Source of the DNA: UMGS902 sp045538895
GTDB taxonomy: Bacteria; Bacillota; Clostridia; Oscillospirales; CAG-272
DNA: 56,605 nucleotides
Direction of reading: 5' to 3'
NCBI GenBank assembly: GCA_045538895.1
Contig: JAZQEH010000035.1
Location: 1-56,605 of the forward strand
Positions 42,559 to 50,606 of this stretch are shown one piece after another. Position 1 is the stretch's first letter; each line of letters begins with the position of its first letter. The position numbers and the translations under genes were made by a program. The notes beneath the pieces were generated by a model. That model did not search any database and was not told the origin of the DNA. It saw only the letters and a program-made list of their open reading frames with translations.

Positions 42559-44856
42559 ATGAATATTAACGGTATTCTTATTAACAAAACAATTTCAGAG
42601 GAGCTTTTTGAAAAGCTTCAAGCCGTATGCGCCGAGGTTTGCGAAAATGATGAAAAAATCCTTTTTGCAATCGTCGGCGATTTGACTTTAGAGGCAAAAT
42701 ATGACGTGAGCTATTTAGCCGTTACCGAAAAACGCAGTATATCGCTTGACAGCGACATGCATATCCTGCACACGGTAAAGCATGAGGACGTCGAGAACGC
42801 CGCTGTGAAGCGTATGTACGGAAATGCACGGCTCACCCTCACAAAAAAGAACGGTGAAAAATGCGTTATTTTCCGCTTTACATATTCGGTTGCCACTCTT
42901 TGCGAGATGGCGGCCACGTATATCAAAAAGATGGCGAATGACGATGAAGAAGCCAAGAGCTATGCTTATGATGCGGTGGCGGCAGGCTACGAAAAGGCGA
43001 TGCTTTTCTGTCCGAAATGCGGCAGACGTCTGCTTCACGCAGGTGCCGAGTGCATAGCTTGTCAGTCAAAACGCCGTATCTGGGGCAAGCTTATCCCGTT
43101 TGCAAAGCCGGAATTACCAAACCTGATTCTCTGCATGGTGCTTTCGCTTGTCACAACGGGAATTTCGATGCTGCTTCCTACCATGACTGCAAATCTGGTT
43201 GACAACGTTATCCCAAGCAGCGATATGAAGATGCTACTTGAGGTTGTGGGTGTACTGCTTGCGGCATATCTTGTTCAGCTTGTGGTGGGTATCATACGTT
43301 CTTATCGCCTGCGTTACAGTGCGGCTAACATCGTTACCAACCTGCGTAATAATCTGTTTGCAAAAACGCAAAAGTTAAATATGCGTTTTTACGATAAAAC
43401 CACAACAGGCTCGGTAATCAACCGTGTCAACGGTGACTCCATGACAATCGAACAGTTCATGATAAGACTTTCGCAGGAAGTTGTAGTGCAGATATTCACG
43501 CTCATCGGTATTGCCTTTATCATGATGGCGAACAACTGGAAGCTTGCACTCATTACGCTTCTTCCGATTCCGTTTATCGTTGTCGGAACAAGAATTTTCG
43601 GCAAAATGATTCTCCCGTATCACCGCAAGGTGTGGCGCAGATGGGCTTCGGTTGTGTCAAATCTCACCGATACTCTCCCCGGTGTGCGTGTAGTAAAGTC
43701 GTTTTCGGCAGAGTCACGCAGCAGCGACAAGTTCAGTTATTACACAAACGAGTGGCTGCAGATCGACCGTAAGAGTTCACGTATTTCCACCGCTTTCCCG
43801 AACTTCGTTTCGTTCTTTGTTCACCTCGGACAACTTCTTATATGGGGCATAGGCGGTGCATGGGTAATCTTTTCGCAAAGCGGCGGTGAAACCGTTGTCC
43901 TCGGCGAGGTTACGCTCGGTACGTTGGTTGCATTTATCTCATATGCATCAATGTTTTACGGCCCTGTAAACTTTTTTGCAAACTTTAACGACTCCTATCA
44001 GAATGCTCTTGCCTCGGCAGAGCGTGTGCTTGATATCCTCGATGCCGAGGATGAAGCGGACAGAGGCAGCGGCAACTGCCCTGAGCTCCGTGGAAAAATC
44101 GAGTTTAAGAACATCAATTTCTCGTATGACCGCACAAAGATGACTCTTTCGGGTGTAAACCTCACCATCGAAGAGGGCGACATCGTGGGAATCGTCGGCA
44201 CAACAGGCTCGGGTAAGTCTACGCTTGTAAACCTGCTCATGCGTTTTTACGATGACTACGAGGGTGAGATCCTTGTTGACGGCATAAATATCCGTGATAT
44301 CGACCTTGCACATTTCCGCCGACAGATTGGCTATGTTCAGCAGGATTCGATGATGTTCCGTGATACGGTTTACAACAATATCGCATTCAGTAATCCCGAT
44401 GCGACACCTGAAGACGTGTTTGCCGCAACCGATATTGCAAATGCACACGAGTTTATTGCACGTCTACCCGATGGCTACGATACGATGCTCGGTGAGCGTG
44501 GCGTAGGTCTTTCGGGCGGTGAAAGACAGCGAGTTTCGATAGCAAGAACCGTGCTTATGAATCCTCGCATGCTTGTGTTTGACGAGGCAACTGCCTCGGT
44601 TGACTCCGAAACGGAGAGTCTTATTCAGGGCGCTATCGAGGGGCTTATCAAGGGACGCACAACTATTATGATTGCACACCGACTTTCAACGCTCCGCAAG
44701 GCTAATAAGATAGTGGTGCTTGATAAGGGTAAGATTTTAGAAATGGGAACACCCGAGGAGCTTATTGCTGCCAAGGGTAAGTACTACAAGCTTGTTCAGA
44801 TACAGACGATGGCAGAGCAGGCAGAGGCGGATAAGAAGGAGGAGGGATTCGGATAA
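42559..44856 (+). CDS. ABC exporter with N-terminal extra domain and zinc ribbon
   Basis: 765 aa. Residues 1-150 are an unrecognised alpha/beta domain, then a zinc-ribbon-like CPKCGRRLL...CIACQSK segment at about 155-175. The exporter core follows: six membrane helices (about 190-470) and an ATPase with Walker A GTTGSGKST, signature LSGGERQRVSIARTVL, Walker B MLVFDEATASVDSE and MIAHRLST. ATG 42559 is chosen over TTG 42553 because GGAGG (42546-42550) is at a proper distance. It overlaps the DUF1854 gene by one base (TAATG). Such pairs occur in several bacteria, some near cyanophycin genes. Substrate unknown. Confidence 0.88.
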   Translation: MNINGILINKTISEELFEKLQAVCAEVCENDEKILFAIVGDLTLEAKYDVSYLAVTEKRSISLDSDMHILHTVKHEDVENAAVKRMYGNARLTLTKKNGEKCVIFRFTYSVATLCEMAATYIKKMANDDEEAKSYAYDAVAAGYEKAMLFCPKCGRRLLHAGAECIACQSKRRIWGKLIPFAKPELPNLILCMVLSLVTTGISMLLPTMTANLVDNVIPSSDMKMLLEVVGVLLAAYLVQLVVGIIRSYRLRYSAANIVTNLRNNLFAKTQKLNMRFYDKTTTGSVINRVNGDSMTIEQFMIRLSQEVVVQIFTLIGIAFIMMANNWKLALITLLPIPFIVVGTRIFGKMILPYHRKVWRRWASVVSNLTDTLPGVRVVKSFSAESRSSDKFSYYTNEWLQIDRKSSRISTAFPNFVSFFVHLGQLLIWGIGGAWVIFSQSGGETVVLGEVTLGTLVAFISYASMFYGPVNFFANFNDSYQNALASAERVLDILDAEDEADRGSGNCPELRGKIEFKNINFSYDRTKMTLSGVNLTIEEGDIVGIVGTTGSGKSTLVNLLMRFYDDYEGEILVDGINIRDIDLAHFRRQIGYVQQDSMMFRDTVYNNIAFSNPDATPEDVFAATDIANAHEFIARLPDGYDTMLGERGVGLSGGERQRVSIARTVLMNPRMLVFDEATASVDSETESLIQGAIEGLIKGRTTIMIAHRLSTLRKANKIVVLDKGKILEMGTPEELIAAKGKYYKLVQIQTMAEQAEADKKEEGFG

Positions 44857-45341
44857 TGGCAAGAAATTATATTGACGGCGGCGTTACGTTTAAACGCCAT
44901 GATTTTGTAACGGTTGATATGATTTGTGCTGACGGCACCGTTATAGAAGACCTTGAGCCACGCCGCCTTTTTCCCGTAAATGATGCGGATAACTACATAT
45001 CCCTGCTTGATGCAGACGGTAAAGAACACGGTATAATACGCTCGCTTTCCTCGCTTGACAAAAAAAGCCGTGACCTGATTCGTGAGATACTTGAGGAATA
45101 TTATATTGTACCGATGATAACCGAGGTTCTGGAGGTTTATGAAAAGGGAAGTATAAACCGTTGGACGGTTATGACCGACCACGGTCAATGTACGTTCCAG
45201 ATTAAAGCCAGATATACCGATATCAAAATTTTCCCACGTGGCAGAATTTTGATTCGAGATACTAACGATAATCGCTATGAAATCCCCGACGTTTCAAAGC
45301 TTGATAAGCGAAGCATGCATGAACTCAATTCGCAGATATAA
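44856..45341 (+). CDS. DUF1854 protein, ABC exporter partner
   Basis: 161 aa. DUF1854 family (FKRHDFVTVDMICADGTVIE; IREILEEYYIVPMITEVLEV; RTWT-like NRWTVMTDHGQCTFQIKAR; ILIRDTNDNRYEIPDVSKLD). It is nearly always coded with the exporter type found upstream, so it likely forms part of that transporter or modulates it on the cytosolic side. No signal peptide or membrane helix is seen. Translationally coupled through TAATG. Confidence 0.88.
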   Translation: MARNYIDGGVTFKRHDFVTVDMICADGTVIEDLEPRRLFPVNDADNYISLLDADGKEHGIIRSLSSLDKKSRDLIREILEEYYIVPMITEVLEVYEKGSINRWTVMTDHGQCTFQIKARYTDIKIFPRGRILIRDTNDNRYEIPDVSKLDKRSMHELNSQI

Positions 45342-45478
45342 TAGCGTGCCTGACTACCTGCAAATTGTTTTACTCATGTTCCCACGCAATATGTCCTCTC
45401 CTCGATGCGTGAAACGCATCGGTTTTGGTAAAACACGTCGAGGACTTTCACAAAGGTTCATTCTGCGTAGCCGTAACA

Positions 45479-45635
45479 TAAATTAATGTTTAGCGAAGTG
45501 AATGGGAACCACAAACCGGTAGGGCAGGGGCTTGCTCCTGCCGCATGTATAACATCTAATGACGGCTTGCGGCGGGAGATAAACCCCCGCCCTACATTAT
45601 TGCTCGTCGCTGTTCCTCCCATAAACTTTAATTTA
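45479..45635. repeat. Palindromic repeat element E
   Basis: Left end TAAATTAATGTTTA (45479-45492), right end TAAACTTTAATTTA (45622-45635), the latter preceded by CCTCCCA. Core of the GTAGGGCAGGGG / CCCCCGCCCTAC type (about 45520-45595). The preceding 45342-45478 holds short hairpins (CGATGCG-TGAAA-CGCATCG) and nothing that looks coding. Confidence 0.8.
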
Positions 45636-45645
45636 ACCGCATAAC

Positions 45646-45678
45646 AAAAACGGTATCGGCTTTGCCGATACCGTTTTT
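45646..45678. terminator. Bidirectional terminator near abrB
   Basis: AAAAACGGTATCGGC, loop TTT, GCCGATACCGTTTTT, just past the 3' end of the AbrB gene. Confidence 0.9.
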
Positions 45679-45683
45679 CTATT

Positions 45684-45926
45684 TTACATATTACCAAGCT
45701 TTTCACGACAGCATTTGCAAACGTTTTTGCCTTCATAATCAACCAGATTATCTTTGCTACCGCAGAAAACGCATGAGGGAGAATACTTTTCAAGCACAAT
45801 AGTGTTGCCGTCAACGAAAATTTCGATGTCATCACCTGTTGCGATTTCCATATGCTTGCGGAGCTCAATAGGGAGAACGATTCTGCCAAGACCGTCGATT
45901 TTTCTGACAATACCTGTAGATTTCAT
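45684..45926 (-). CDS. AbrB/SpoVT-type transition-state regulator with zinc ribbon
   Basis: 80 aa. N-terminal swapped-hairpin DNA-binding domain (GIVRKIDGLGRIVLPIELRK, then GDDIEIFVDGNTIVLEKY) in residues 1-47, then a Cys4 segment (CVFCGSK and CKCC). AbrB-type proteins govern the shift to stationary phase and sporulation. The added zinc ribbon is frequent in clostridial forms. It lies after spoVS on the same strand. Confidence 0.92.
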   Translation of the reverse strand: MKSTGIVRKIDGLGRIVLPIELRKHMEIATGDDIEIFVDGNTIVLEKYSPSCVFCGSKDNLVDYEGKNVCKCCREKLGNM

Positions 45927-46024
45927 AATAACACCTCCTGAGAATCAAAGGATTAAATTTCTATTTTCTGCCAATATTTTACCATTTTCTCCTTATTTTG
46001 TCAAGATATTTGTTTAAATATTTC

Positions 46025-46291
46025 TTAATCCTTTTTAGAAGTGATTTTGAATCTGATAGCGGTGCGTTCTTCACCGTCAATTTCTATTTCTTCAAAATTG
46101 GGCTGAGCGAAGATGGTAACACCTGTGGGAGCAAGAAAACCTGAAGCAATAGCGATTGCCTTGACGGACTGATTTACTGCACCGGCACCGATTGCCTGAA
46201 TTTCTGCTGCACCGTCATCTCTGATAGCGGCGGCGAGAGCACCTGCAACTGAATTTGCACTAGACTTTGAAGATACTTTTAAAACGTTCAT
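46025..46291 (-). CDS. spoVS: Stage V sporulation protein S
   Basis: 88 aa, an Alba-like fold: MNVLKVSSKSSANSVAGALA, then RDDGAAEIQAIGAGAVNQSV and KAIAIASGFLAPTGVTIFAQ. It is required for late sporulation steps in Bacillus. It follows rny and ymdB on the minus strand, the order seen in many spore formers, and has a normal length. Confidence 0.96.
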   Translation of the reverse strand: MNVLKVSSKSSANSVAGALAAAIRDDGAAEIQAIGAGAVNQSVKAIAIASGFLAPTGVTIFAQPNFEEIEIDGEERTAIRFKITSKKD

Positions 46292-46374
46292 GTTATTTTC
46301 CTTTCTGTCATAATATCCTATATTTTAGAGTATACAGATGAATTGTGACAGAAAAATGAACATTTCGTAAAAGT

Positions 46375-47133
46375 TTATAATCTTTCTATGTTGGTTGCTT
46401 TGTTGTTTTCGATAGTAACTACAACACCCGACAGCTTGATTTCACCGTTTGCAACGGTAAATTTTTGTGGCAGCCCTGTTGTAAACCGTCTGAGAATAAC
46501 GTCTTTGTCCGTACCAAGTACCCCGCCCGTAGGGCCGCACATACCGAGGTCGGTGATATAAGCGGTGCCACCGTCAAGTATGCACTCGTCGGCGGTCTGC
46601 ACGTGAGTATGCGTGCCTACAACTGCGGCGACTCTGCCATTCAGATAGTAACCCATGGCAATTTTTTCAGCGGTTGCTTCAGCGTGCATGTCAACAACTG
46701 CAAAGTCATATCTGCCCTCATTACGCTTGAGTGCTTTGTCAACGGCCTCAAAAGGATTCTGTGCATAGTCCATTCCAAACATGCCGAGCAAATTTATGAC
46801 GAGTATGTTGTAGCCGCAGGCCTCAAATACCGTTTCGCCGACACCGGGGGCTGCAGCAGGGGCATTGAGAGGACGGATAATTACAGGGCTATCGTCAAGC
46901 ATCTGATATATTGCGCGGTTGTGAAAGATGTGGTTGCCGCCCGTGATAACGTCAACACCTCCGTCAAGGAGCGTTTTTGCATCGTCGGGAGAGAGTCCCA
47001 TTATGTCGGTTGCGTTTTCGCCGTTTGCGATTACCGTGTCGATGTGCATTACTTTGCGGAGTGACCACAAATTCTTTGACAGATATTCAACGGTTTTTTT
47101 GCCGACAATATCTCCGAGAATTAAAAGTTTCAT
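46375..47133 (-). CDS. ymdB: YmdB-type metallophosphoesterase
   Basis: 252 aa. The YmdB/TIGR00282 family, a cyclic nucleotide phosphodiesterase that affects biofilm and adaptive gene control in Bacillus. Metal ligands are visible in LILGDIVGK (Asp), VIANGENA (Asn), GGNHIFHN (Asn, His), DMHAEATAEK (His) and VGTHTHVQTADE (His pair). Repeat element F separates it from rny, and rny ends in its own terminator, so ymdB and spoVS may be transcribed apart from rny. Confidence 0.93.
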   Translation of the reverse strand: MKLLILGDIVGKKTVEYLSKNLWSLRKVMHIDTVIANGENATDIMGLSPDDAKTLLDGGVDVITGGNHIFHNRAIYQMLDDSPVIIRPLNAPAAAPGVGETVFEACGYNILVINLLGMFGMDYAQNPFEAVDKALKRNEGRYDFAVVDMHAEATAEKIAMGYYLNGRVAAVVGTHTHVQTADECILDGGTAYITDLGMCGPTGGVLGTDKDVILRRFTTGLPQKFTVANGEIKLSGVVVTIENNKATNIERL

Positions 47134-47138
47134 AAGGT

Positions 47139-47325
47139 AATTTGTAAAAAAGTTTATGGGGAGAAACGAAGGTGTTCTTTCTTAAGAAGAAAGAACCAAA
47201 GAAAAACTGCAAAAATTTTAATGAATAGCCATGGCTATAGACAATAATTTTTACCAAAAAGGTTTGGAGGTGTCGGAACCTTTCCTTAAAAGGTTCTGAC
47301 AATTACTCCCCTAAACTTTAATTTT
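47139..47325. repeat. Palindromic repeat element F (inverted full copy of element A)
   Basis: Same core as element A, in opposite orientation: GAAGGTGTTCTTTCTTAAGA, then GGAGGTGTCGGAACCTTTCC. Left side AATTTGTAAAAAAGTTTATGGGG is a longer variant of the shared end; right end TAAACTTTAATTTT at 47312-47325, preceded by CTCCCC. It occupies the space between rny and ymdB. Confidence 0.78.
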
Positions 47326-47340
47326 CCTTTCTGTTTTTAC

Positions 47341-47374
47341 AAAAAACTGCTTCGGCGACCGAAGCAGTTTTTAT
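47341..47374 (-). terminator. Terminator after rny
   Basis: AAAAACTGCTTCGG, loop CGA, CCGAAGCAGTTTTT, immediately downstream of rny on the minus strand. Confidence 0.9.
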
Positions 47375-47379
47375 TTTGA

Positions 47380-48927
47380 TTATTTTGCAAAGTCGATTGT
47401 ACGGCTTTCACGGATAACGTGAACCTTGATCTGACCGGGGTAGTCCATTTCACTTTCAATCTTAACGGCAATTTCGTGAGCGAGAATTGTCATCTGATCG
47501 TCGGTAACCTCTTCAGGCTTAACCATTACGCGGATTTCGCGGCCTGCCTGAATAGCAAAGGTCTTTTCAACACCCTTGAAGTCATTTGCAAGCTCTTCAA
47601 GCTTCTGCAAACGCTTGATGTAGTTTTCAAGGTCTTCACGTCTTGCACCGGGACGGGCTGCCGAGATAGCGTCTGCCGCCTGCACGATAAATGCGATAAG
47701 CGAATCTGCCTCAACGTCACCGTGGTGAGCCTCGATAGCGTTAATAACTTCCTTGCTTTCCTTGTGCTTTTTAGCAACCTCGACACCGAGCTGGATATGC
47801 GAACCCTCAACCTCTTGGGTAAGGGCCTTACCGATATCGTGGAGCAAGCCTGCACGCTTTGCAACGGCACTGTCTGCGCCAATTTCATCGGCAATGATAC
47901 CGGAGAGGAGTGCAACCTCGATAGAGTGGCGAAGCACGTTCTGACCGTAGCTTGTACGGTACTTGAGTCTGCCGAGGAGTTTGATAACGTCGGGATGTAA
48001 GCCGTGCACGCCGGTTTCAAAGATAGCCTTTTCACCCGCCTGCTTGATTGTGTTTTCAACCTCACGGCGAGCTTTTTCAACCATTTCTTCGATTCTTGCG
48101 GGATGGATACGACCGTCGGCAATGAGTTTTTCAAGAGCAAGTCTTGCAATCTCACGGCGAACCGAGTCAAATCCTGAAATAGTGATAACTTCGGGAGTAT
48201 CGTCGATTATGAGGTCTACACCTGTAAGAGTTTCGATAGCACGGATGTTTCTGCCTTCACGCCCGATGATTCTGCCCTTCATATCCTCATTGGGGAGCTG
48301 AACGGTAGAAATTGTAATTTCGCTGACGTGGTCAGCAGCGCAACGCTGGATAGCAAGAGAAAGTATATTCTTTGCTTTTTCATCTGCTTCTTCTCTGAAC
48401 TGCTCATCGTACTGAGCGATCTTAAGAGCTTTTTCGTGTGTCAGTGCTGTTTCTACGCGTGAGAGAAGTTCGTCCTTCGCCTGTTCCTTTGTAAAGCCTG
48501 CAAGCTTTTCAAGAATCGCAATGTGCGAATCAAGCGTTTTCTTAACTTCGTCGCGGAGATCTTCCGTCTCCTTGATTTTCTGGTCGAGAAGTTCGTTCTT
48601 TTTCTCAAGAGCATCGGTCTTTGAGTCAAGTGTTTCTTCTTTTTGCTGAATTCTACGCTCAAGACGTGAAACTTCCTTGCGGCGTTCCTTGAGTTCGTTC
48701 TCGGTTTCCGTACGGTTGCGGAGAATTTCCTCTTTCGCTTCAAGCAAAGCTTCCTTCTTTTTGCTTTCTGCTGCCTTTATGGCATCTTCAACAATTTTTG
48801 CTGCCTGCTCTTCGGCACTTCCGATTTCCTTTTCCGCAACGTTGCGGCGATAGGCTATACCGATAGCTGCACCAAGCAGCAATCCTACAATCAAGGCAAC
48901 GGCACCGACTGCAATGTAAATCATCAT
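47380..48927 (-). CDS. rny: Ribonuclease Y
   Basis: 515 aa. Layout: N-terminal membrane helix (YIAVGAVALIVGLLLGAAIG), a long coiled coil (about residues 40-190), KH domain with MKGRIIGREGRNIRAIE and HD domain with LRHSIEVALLSG and AGLLHDIGKALT. It is the main endoribonuclease starting mRNA decay in Firmicutes, tethered to the membrane. ATG 48927 is chosen because AAGGAGGT lies at 48937-48944; the longer frame has no site. Confidence 0.97.
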   Translation of the reverse strand: MMIYIAVGAVALIVGLLLGAAIGIAYRRNVAEKEIGSAEEQAAKIVEDAIKAAESKKKEALLEAKEEILRNRTETENELKERRKEVSRLERRIQQKEETLDSKTDALEKKNELLDQKIKETEDLRDEVKKTLDSHIAILEKLAGFTKEQAKDELLSRVETALTHEKALKIAQYDEQFREEADEKAKNILSLAIQRCAADHVSEITISTVQLPNEDMKGRIIGREGRNIRAIETLTGVDLIIDDTPEVITISGFDSVRREIARLALEKLIADGRIHPARIEEMVEKARREVENTIKQAGEKAIFETGVHGLHPDVIKLLGRLKYRTSYGQNVLRHSIEVALLSGIIADEIGADSAVAKRAGLLHDIGKALTQEVEGSHIQLGVEVAKKHKESKEVINAIEAHHGDVEADSLIAFIVQAADAISAARPGARREDLENYIKRLQKLEELANDFKGVEKTFAIQAGREIRVMVKPEEVTDDQMTILAHEIAVKIESEMDYPGQIKVHVIRESRTIDFAK

Positions 48928-49017
48928 TGCTTTGGTACCTCCTTGTGAAAATTTGGATATGTAAAAAACGTTATCAATGCATAAATACACTGATAGAGAG
49001 TATAGTTACACATATTC

Positions 49018-49046
49018 ATTATAAACGAAAAAGCTTGACATGTCAA
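49018..49046 (-). promoter_or_regulatory. Consensus promoter of rny
   Basis: On the minus strand TTGACA (49041-49046) and TATAAT (49018-49023) are 17 bp apart, a perfect match to the vegetative consensus. TTGACA is part of a 14-bp perfect palindrome CTTGACATGTCAAG (49034-49047), which could also be an operator. Confidence 0.8.
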
Positions 49047-49086
49047 GTGCGGTGGGGCAAAAAAATGAAAGAAATCAAAGTTATAC

Positions 49087-49115
49087 TTGCAAAAAAACAA
49101 GTGGTGGTGTATAAT
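49087..49115 (+). promoter_or_regulatory. Promoter of the pyridoxal kinase gene
   Basis: TTGCAA (49087-49092), 17-bp spacer, TATAAT (49110-49115). Confidence 0.75.
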
Positions 49116-49150
49116 GAAATGTAAATTTTATGAAAGGGAGGATAACAACG

Positions 49151-50023
49151 GTGCAAAAGGCAATTAAGCGCGTGGCGGCACTTCATGATTTGTCTGCGTT
49201 CGGCAGATGTGCATTAACGGTGGTTATTCCTTCGCTTTCTGCTATGGGAGTACAGGTTTTGCCTGTGCCAACAACACTTCTCTCCACTCATACAGGCGGA
49301 TTTGACGGATACTATTTCCGTGATATGAGCGATAGCATAAAGCCTATTGCAAAGCACTGGGAAGAACTTGGTATAACTCTTGACTCCATCTACACTGGTT
49401 TTCTTTCGGGCGAAGAGCAGTGCGATGTGATCGAGGATTTTATTCTTCGCTTCAAGAATAAAAATACGCTGACTCTTGTTGACCCCGTTTTTGGTGATGA
49501 CGGCGTTCTGTATTCATCGTGTACAAAAGGACTTGTTGAACGCATGCGCCATCTTTGCACCTTGGGCGACGTTATTGTTCCTAACCTTACAGAGGCGTGT
49601 ATGCTCTGCGATAAAGAGTACAAAGACACAACTTCAATGACCTCGGCAGAGCTTAATTCGTATGTTAACGACCTTTTGTTCTCGCTTGCACAGTTCGGCC
49701 CCAAACGCATTGCAATTACGGGCATAGTCACCGATAAATGCTCAAACGTTGCAACTGCCGCACTTGACCTTAGCGATAAGTCGATAGACCATTCCCCGTT
49801 TTCGGTAAATCTGCACCGTGAGGGCGGTTCCTACCCCGGTACGGGCGATTTGTTTGCAAGTGTGCTTCTCGGCAAAATGCTTGGTGGTGCAAGCTTTGCG
49901 AAATCCGTTGCGGTGGCAAGTGCTTTTGTACGTGATGTCATCTCGGTTTCTGAAAAGTATGACACTCCGCACCGCGAGGGTGTCGCACTTGAACCGTGTC
50001 TTTACAAACTGTCACAATTATAG
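49151..50023 (+). CDS. pdxY: Pyridoxal/pyridoxamine kinase
   Basis: 290 aa. Ribokinase-fold vitamin B6 kinase: HDLSAFGRCALTVVIPSLSA, PVPTTLLSTHTGG, LVDPVFGDDGVLYS and the anion-hole region SYPGTGDLFASVLLGKMLGG with its catalytic Asp. It phosphorylates pyridoxal and related vitamers in the salvage of PLP. GTG 49151 is the likely start, since AAAGGGAGG (49133-49141) is nine bases upstream; an ATG at 49130 would precede this site. Ends with a terminator overlapping the stop. Confidence 0.88.
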   Translation: MQKAIKRVAALHDLSAFGRCALTVVIPSLSAMGVQVLPVPTTLLSTHTGGFDGYYFRDMSDSIKPIAKHWEELGITLDSIYTGFLSGEEQCDVIEDFILRFKNKNTLTLVDPVFGDDGVLYSSCTKGLVERMRHLCTLGDVIVPNLTEACMLCDKEYKDTTSMTSAELNSYVNDLLFSLAQFGPKRIAITGIVTDKCSNVATAALDLSDKSIDHSPFSVNLHREGGSYPGTGDLFASVLLGKMLGGASFAKSVAVASAFVRDVISVSEKYDTPHREGVALEPCLYKLSQL

Positions 50024-50037
50024 TGGCAGTTTTTTAT
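50007..50037 (+). terminator. Terminator overlapping the pdxY stop
   Basis: AAACTGTCAC, loop AATTATA, GTGGCAGTTTTTT. Confidence 0.85.
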
Positions 50038-50056
50038 TTTATTGTAGGCTCTGCCA

Positions 50057-50085
50057 TTGACTAATTTTTATCAACTTGTTATAAT
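50057..50085 (+). promoter_or_regulatory. Promoter of the DUF1538 remnant
   Basis: TTGACT (50057-50062) and TATAAT (50080-50085) with a 17-bp spacer. Confidence 0.75.
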
Positions 50086-50121
50086 AAAATATAATGTATA
50101 TTTGTAAAGGAGGTTCCGTGA

Positions 50122-50421
50122 ATGAATCCGCAACTTAAAGCTAAAATAATGGAATCTCTTTCCGCAGTTTTGCCTATCACGGGCATTGTGCTTGCGCTTA
50201 GCATTCTGCTTGTTCCGCTTTGTATCGGTGCCTGTGCAACGCTCGGCGGAAACATCATGACAGATGCTTTCGGTGCGGTTGCACTCGTTGCACTCACACC
50301 GCTTATTTCCGTACAGATTATGGGTATTGCATACAGAATCAAGCTTCACGCAATGGAGAAACGCAAGTCACTAACAAAACAGCCATGTGGAACCCACATG
50401 GCTGTTTTTGTATGTATGTAA
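50122..50421 (+). pseudogene. DUF1538 membrane protein with internal deletion (remnant)
   Basis: 99 aa, in a family whose members are several times longer. Residues 1-33 (LSAVLPITGIVLALSILLVP) match the start of a DUF1538 unit; residues 34-75 (GGNIMTDAFGAVALVALTPL) match the end of such a unit, so the middle seems to be missing without a frameshift. The frame then runs through a terminator-like hairpin (AACAGCCATGTGG / CCACATGGCTGTT, about 50379-50407), suggesting the original stop is also lost. An intact promoter and RBS (AAAGGAGG) remain, so a two-helix product could be made. An alternative is a genuine short paralogue. Confidence 0.5.
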
Positions 50422-50431
50422 AATAATACGG

Positions 50432-50606
50432 TAAATTAATGTTTATGGGGATGAAACGCCGCGATGCGGCTACCCCTCACCACCCGCTCATCGCGGGAGC
50501 CTCCCCCAAGGGGGAAGCCTTTGTTAATGAGCCTTCCCCCTCGGGGGAAGGTGTCGACGTAGGTCGACGGATGAGGGGCTTCGTTAATAAACTAAACAAT
50601 ATTTTA
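50432..50606. repeat. Palindromic repeat element G
   Basis: Left end TAAATTAATGTTTA (50432-50445) followed by TGGGGATG, right end TAAACAATATTTTA (50593-50606). Core: CCTCCCCCAAGGGGGAAG, CCTTCCCCCTCGGGGGAAGG, then GGATGAGGGG, as in the first core of element B. The last bases of the right end serve as the TAA stop codon of the minus-strand gene that follows. Confidence 0.8.

Noticed and set aside
45342..45480. Gene in the space after DUF1854
   Set aside because: Only a 69-codon frame overlapping the end of DUF1854 exists, with no start signal and with hairpins inside it.
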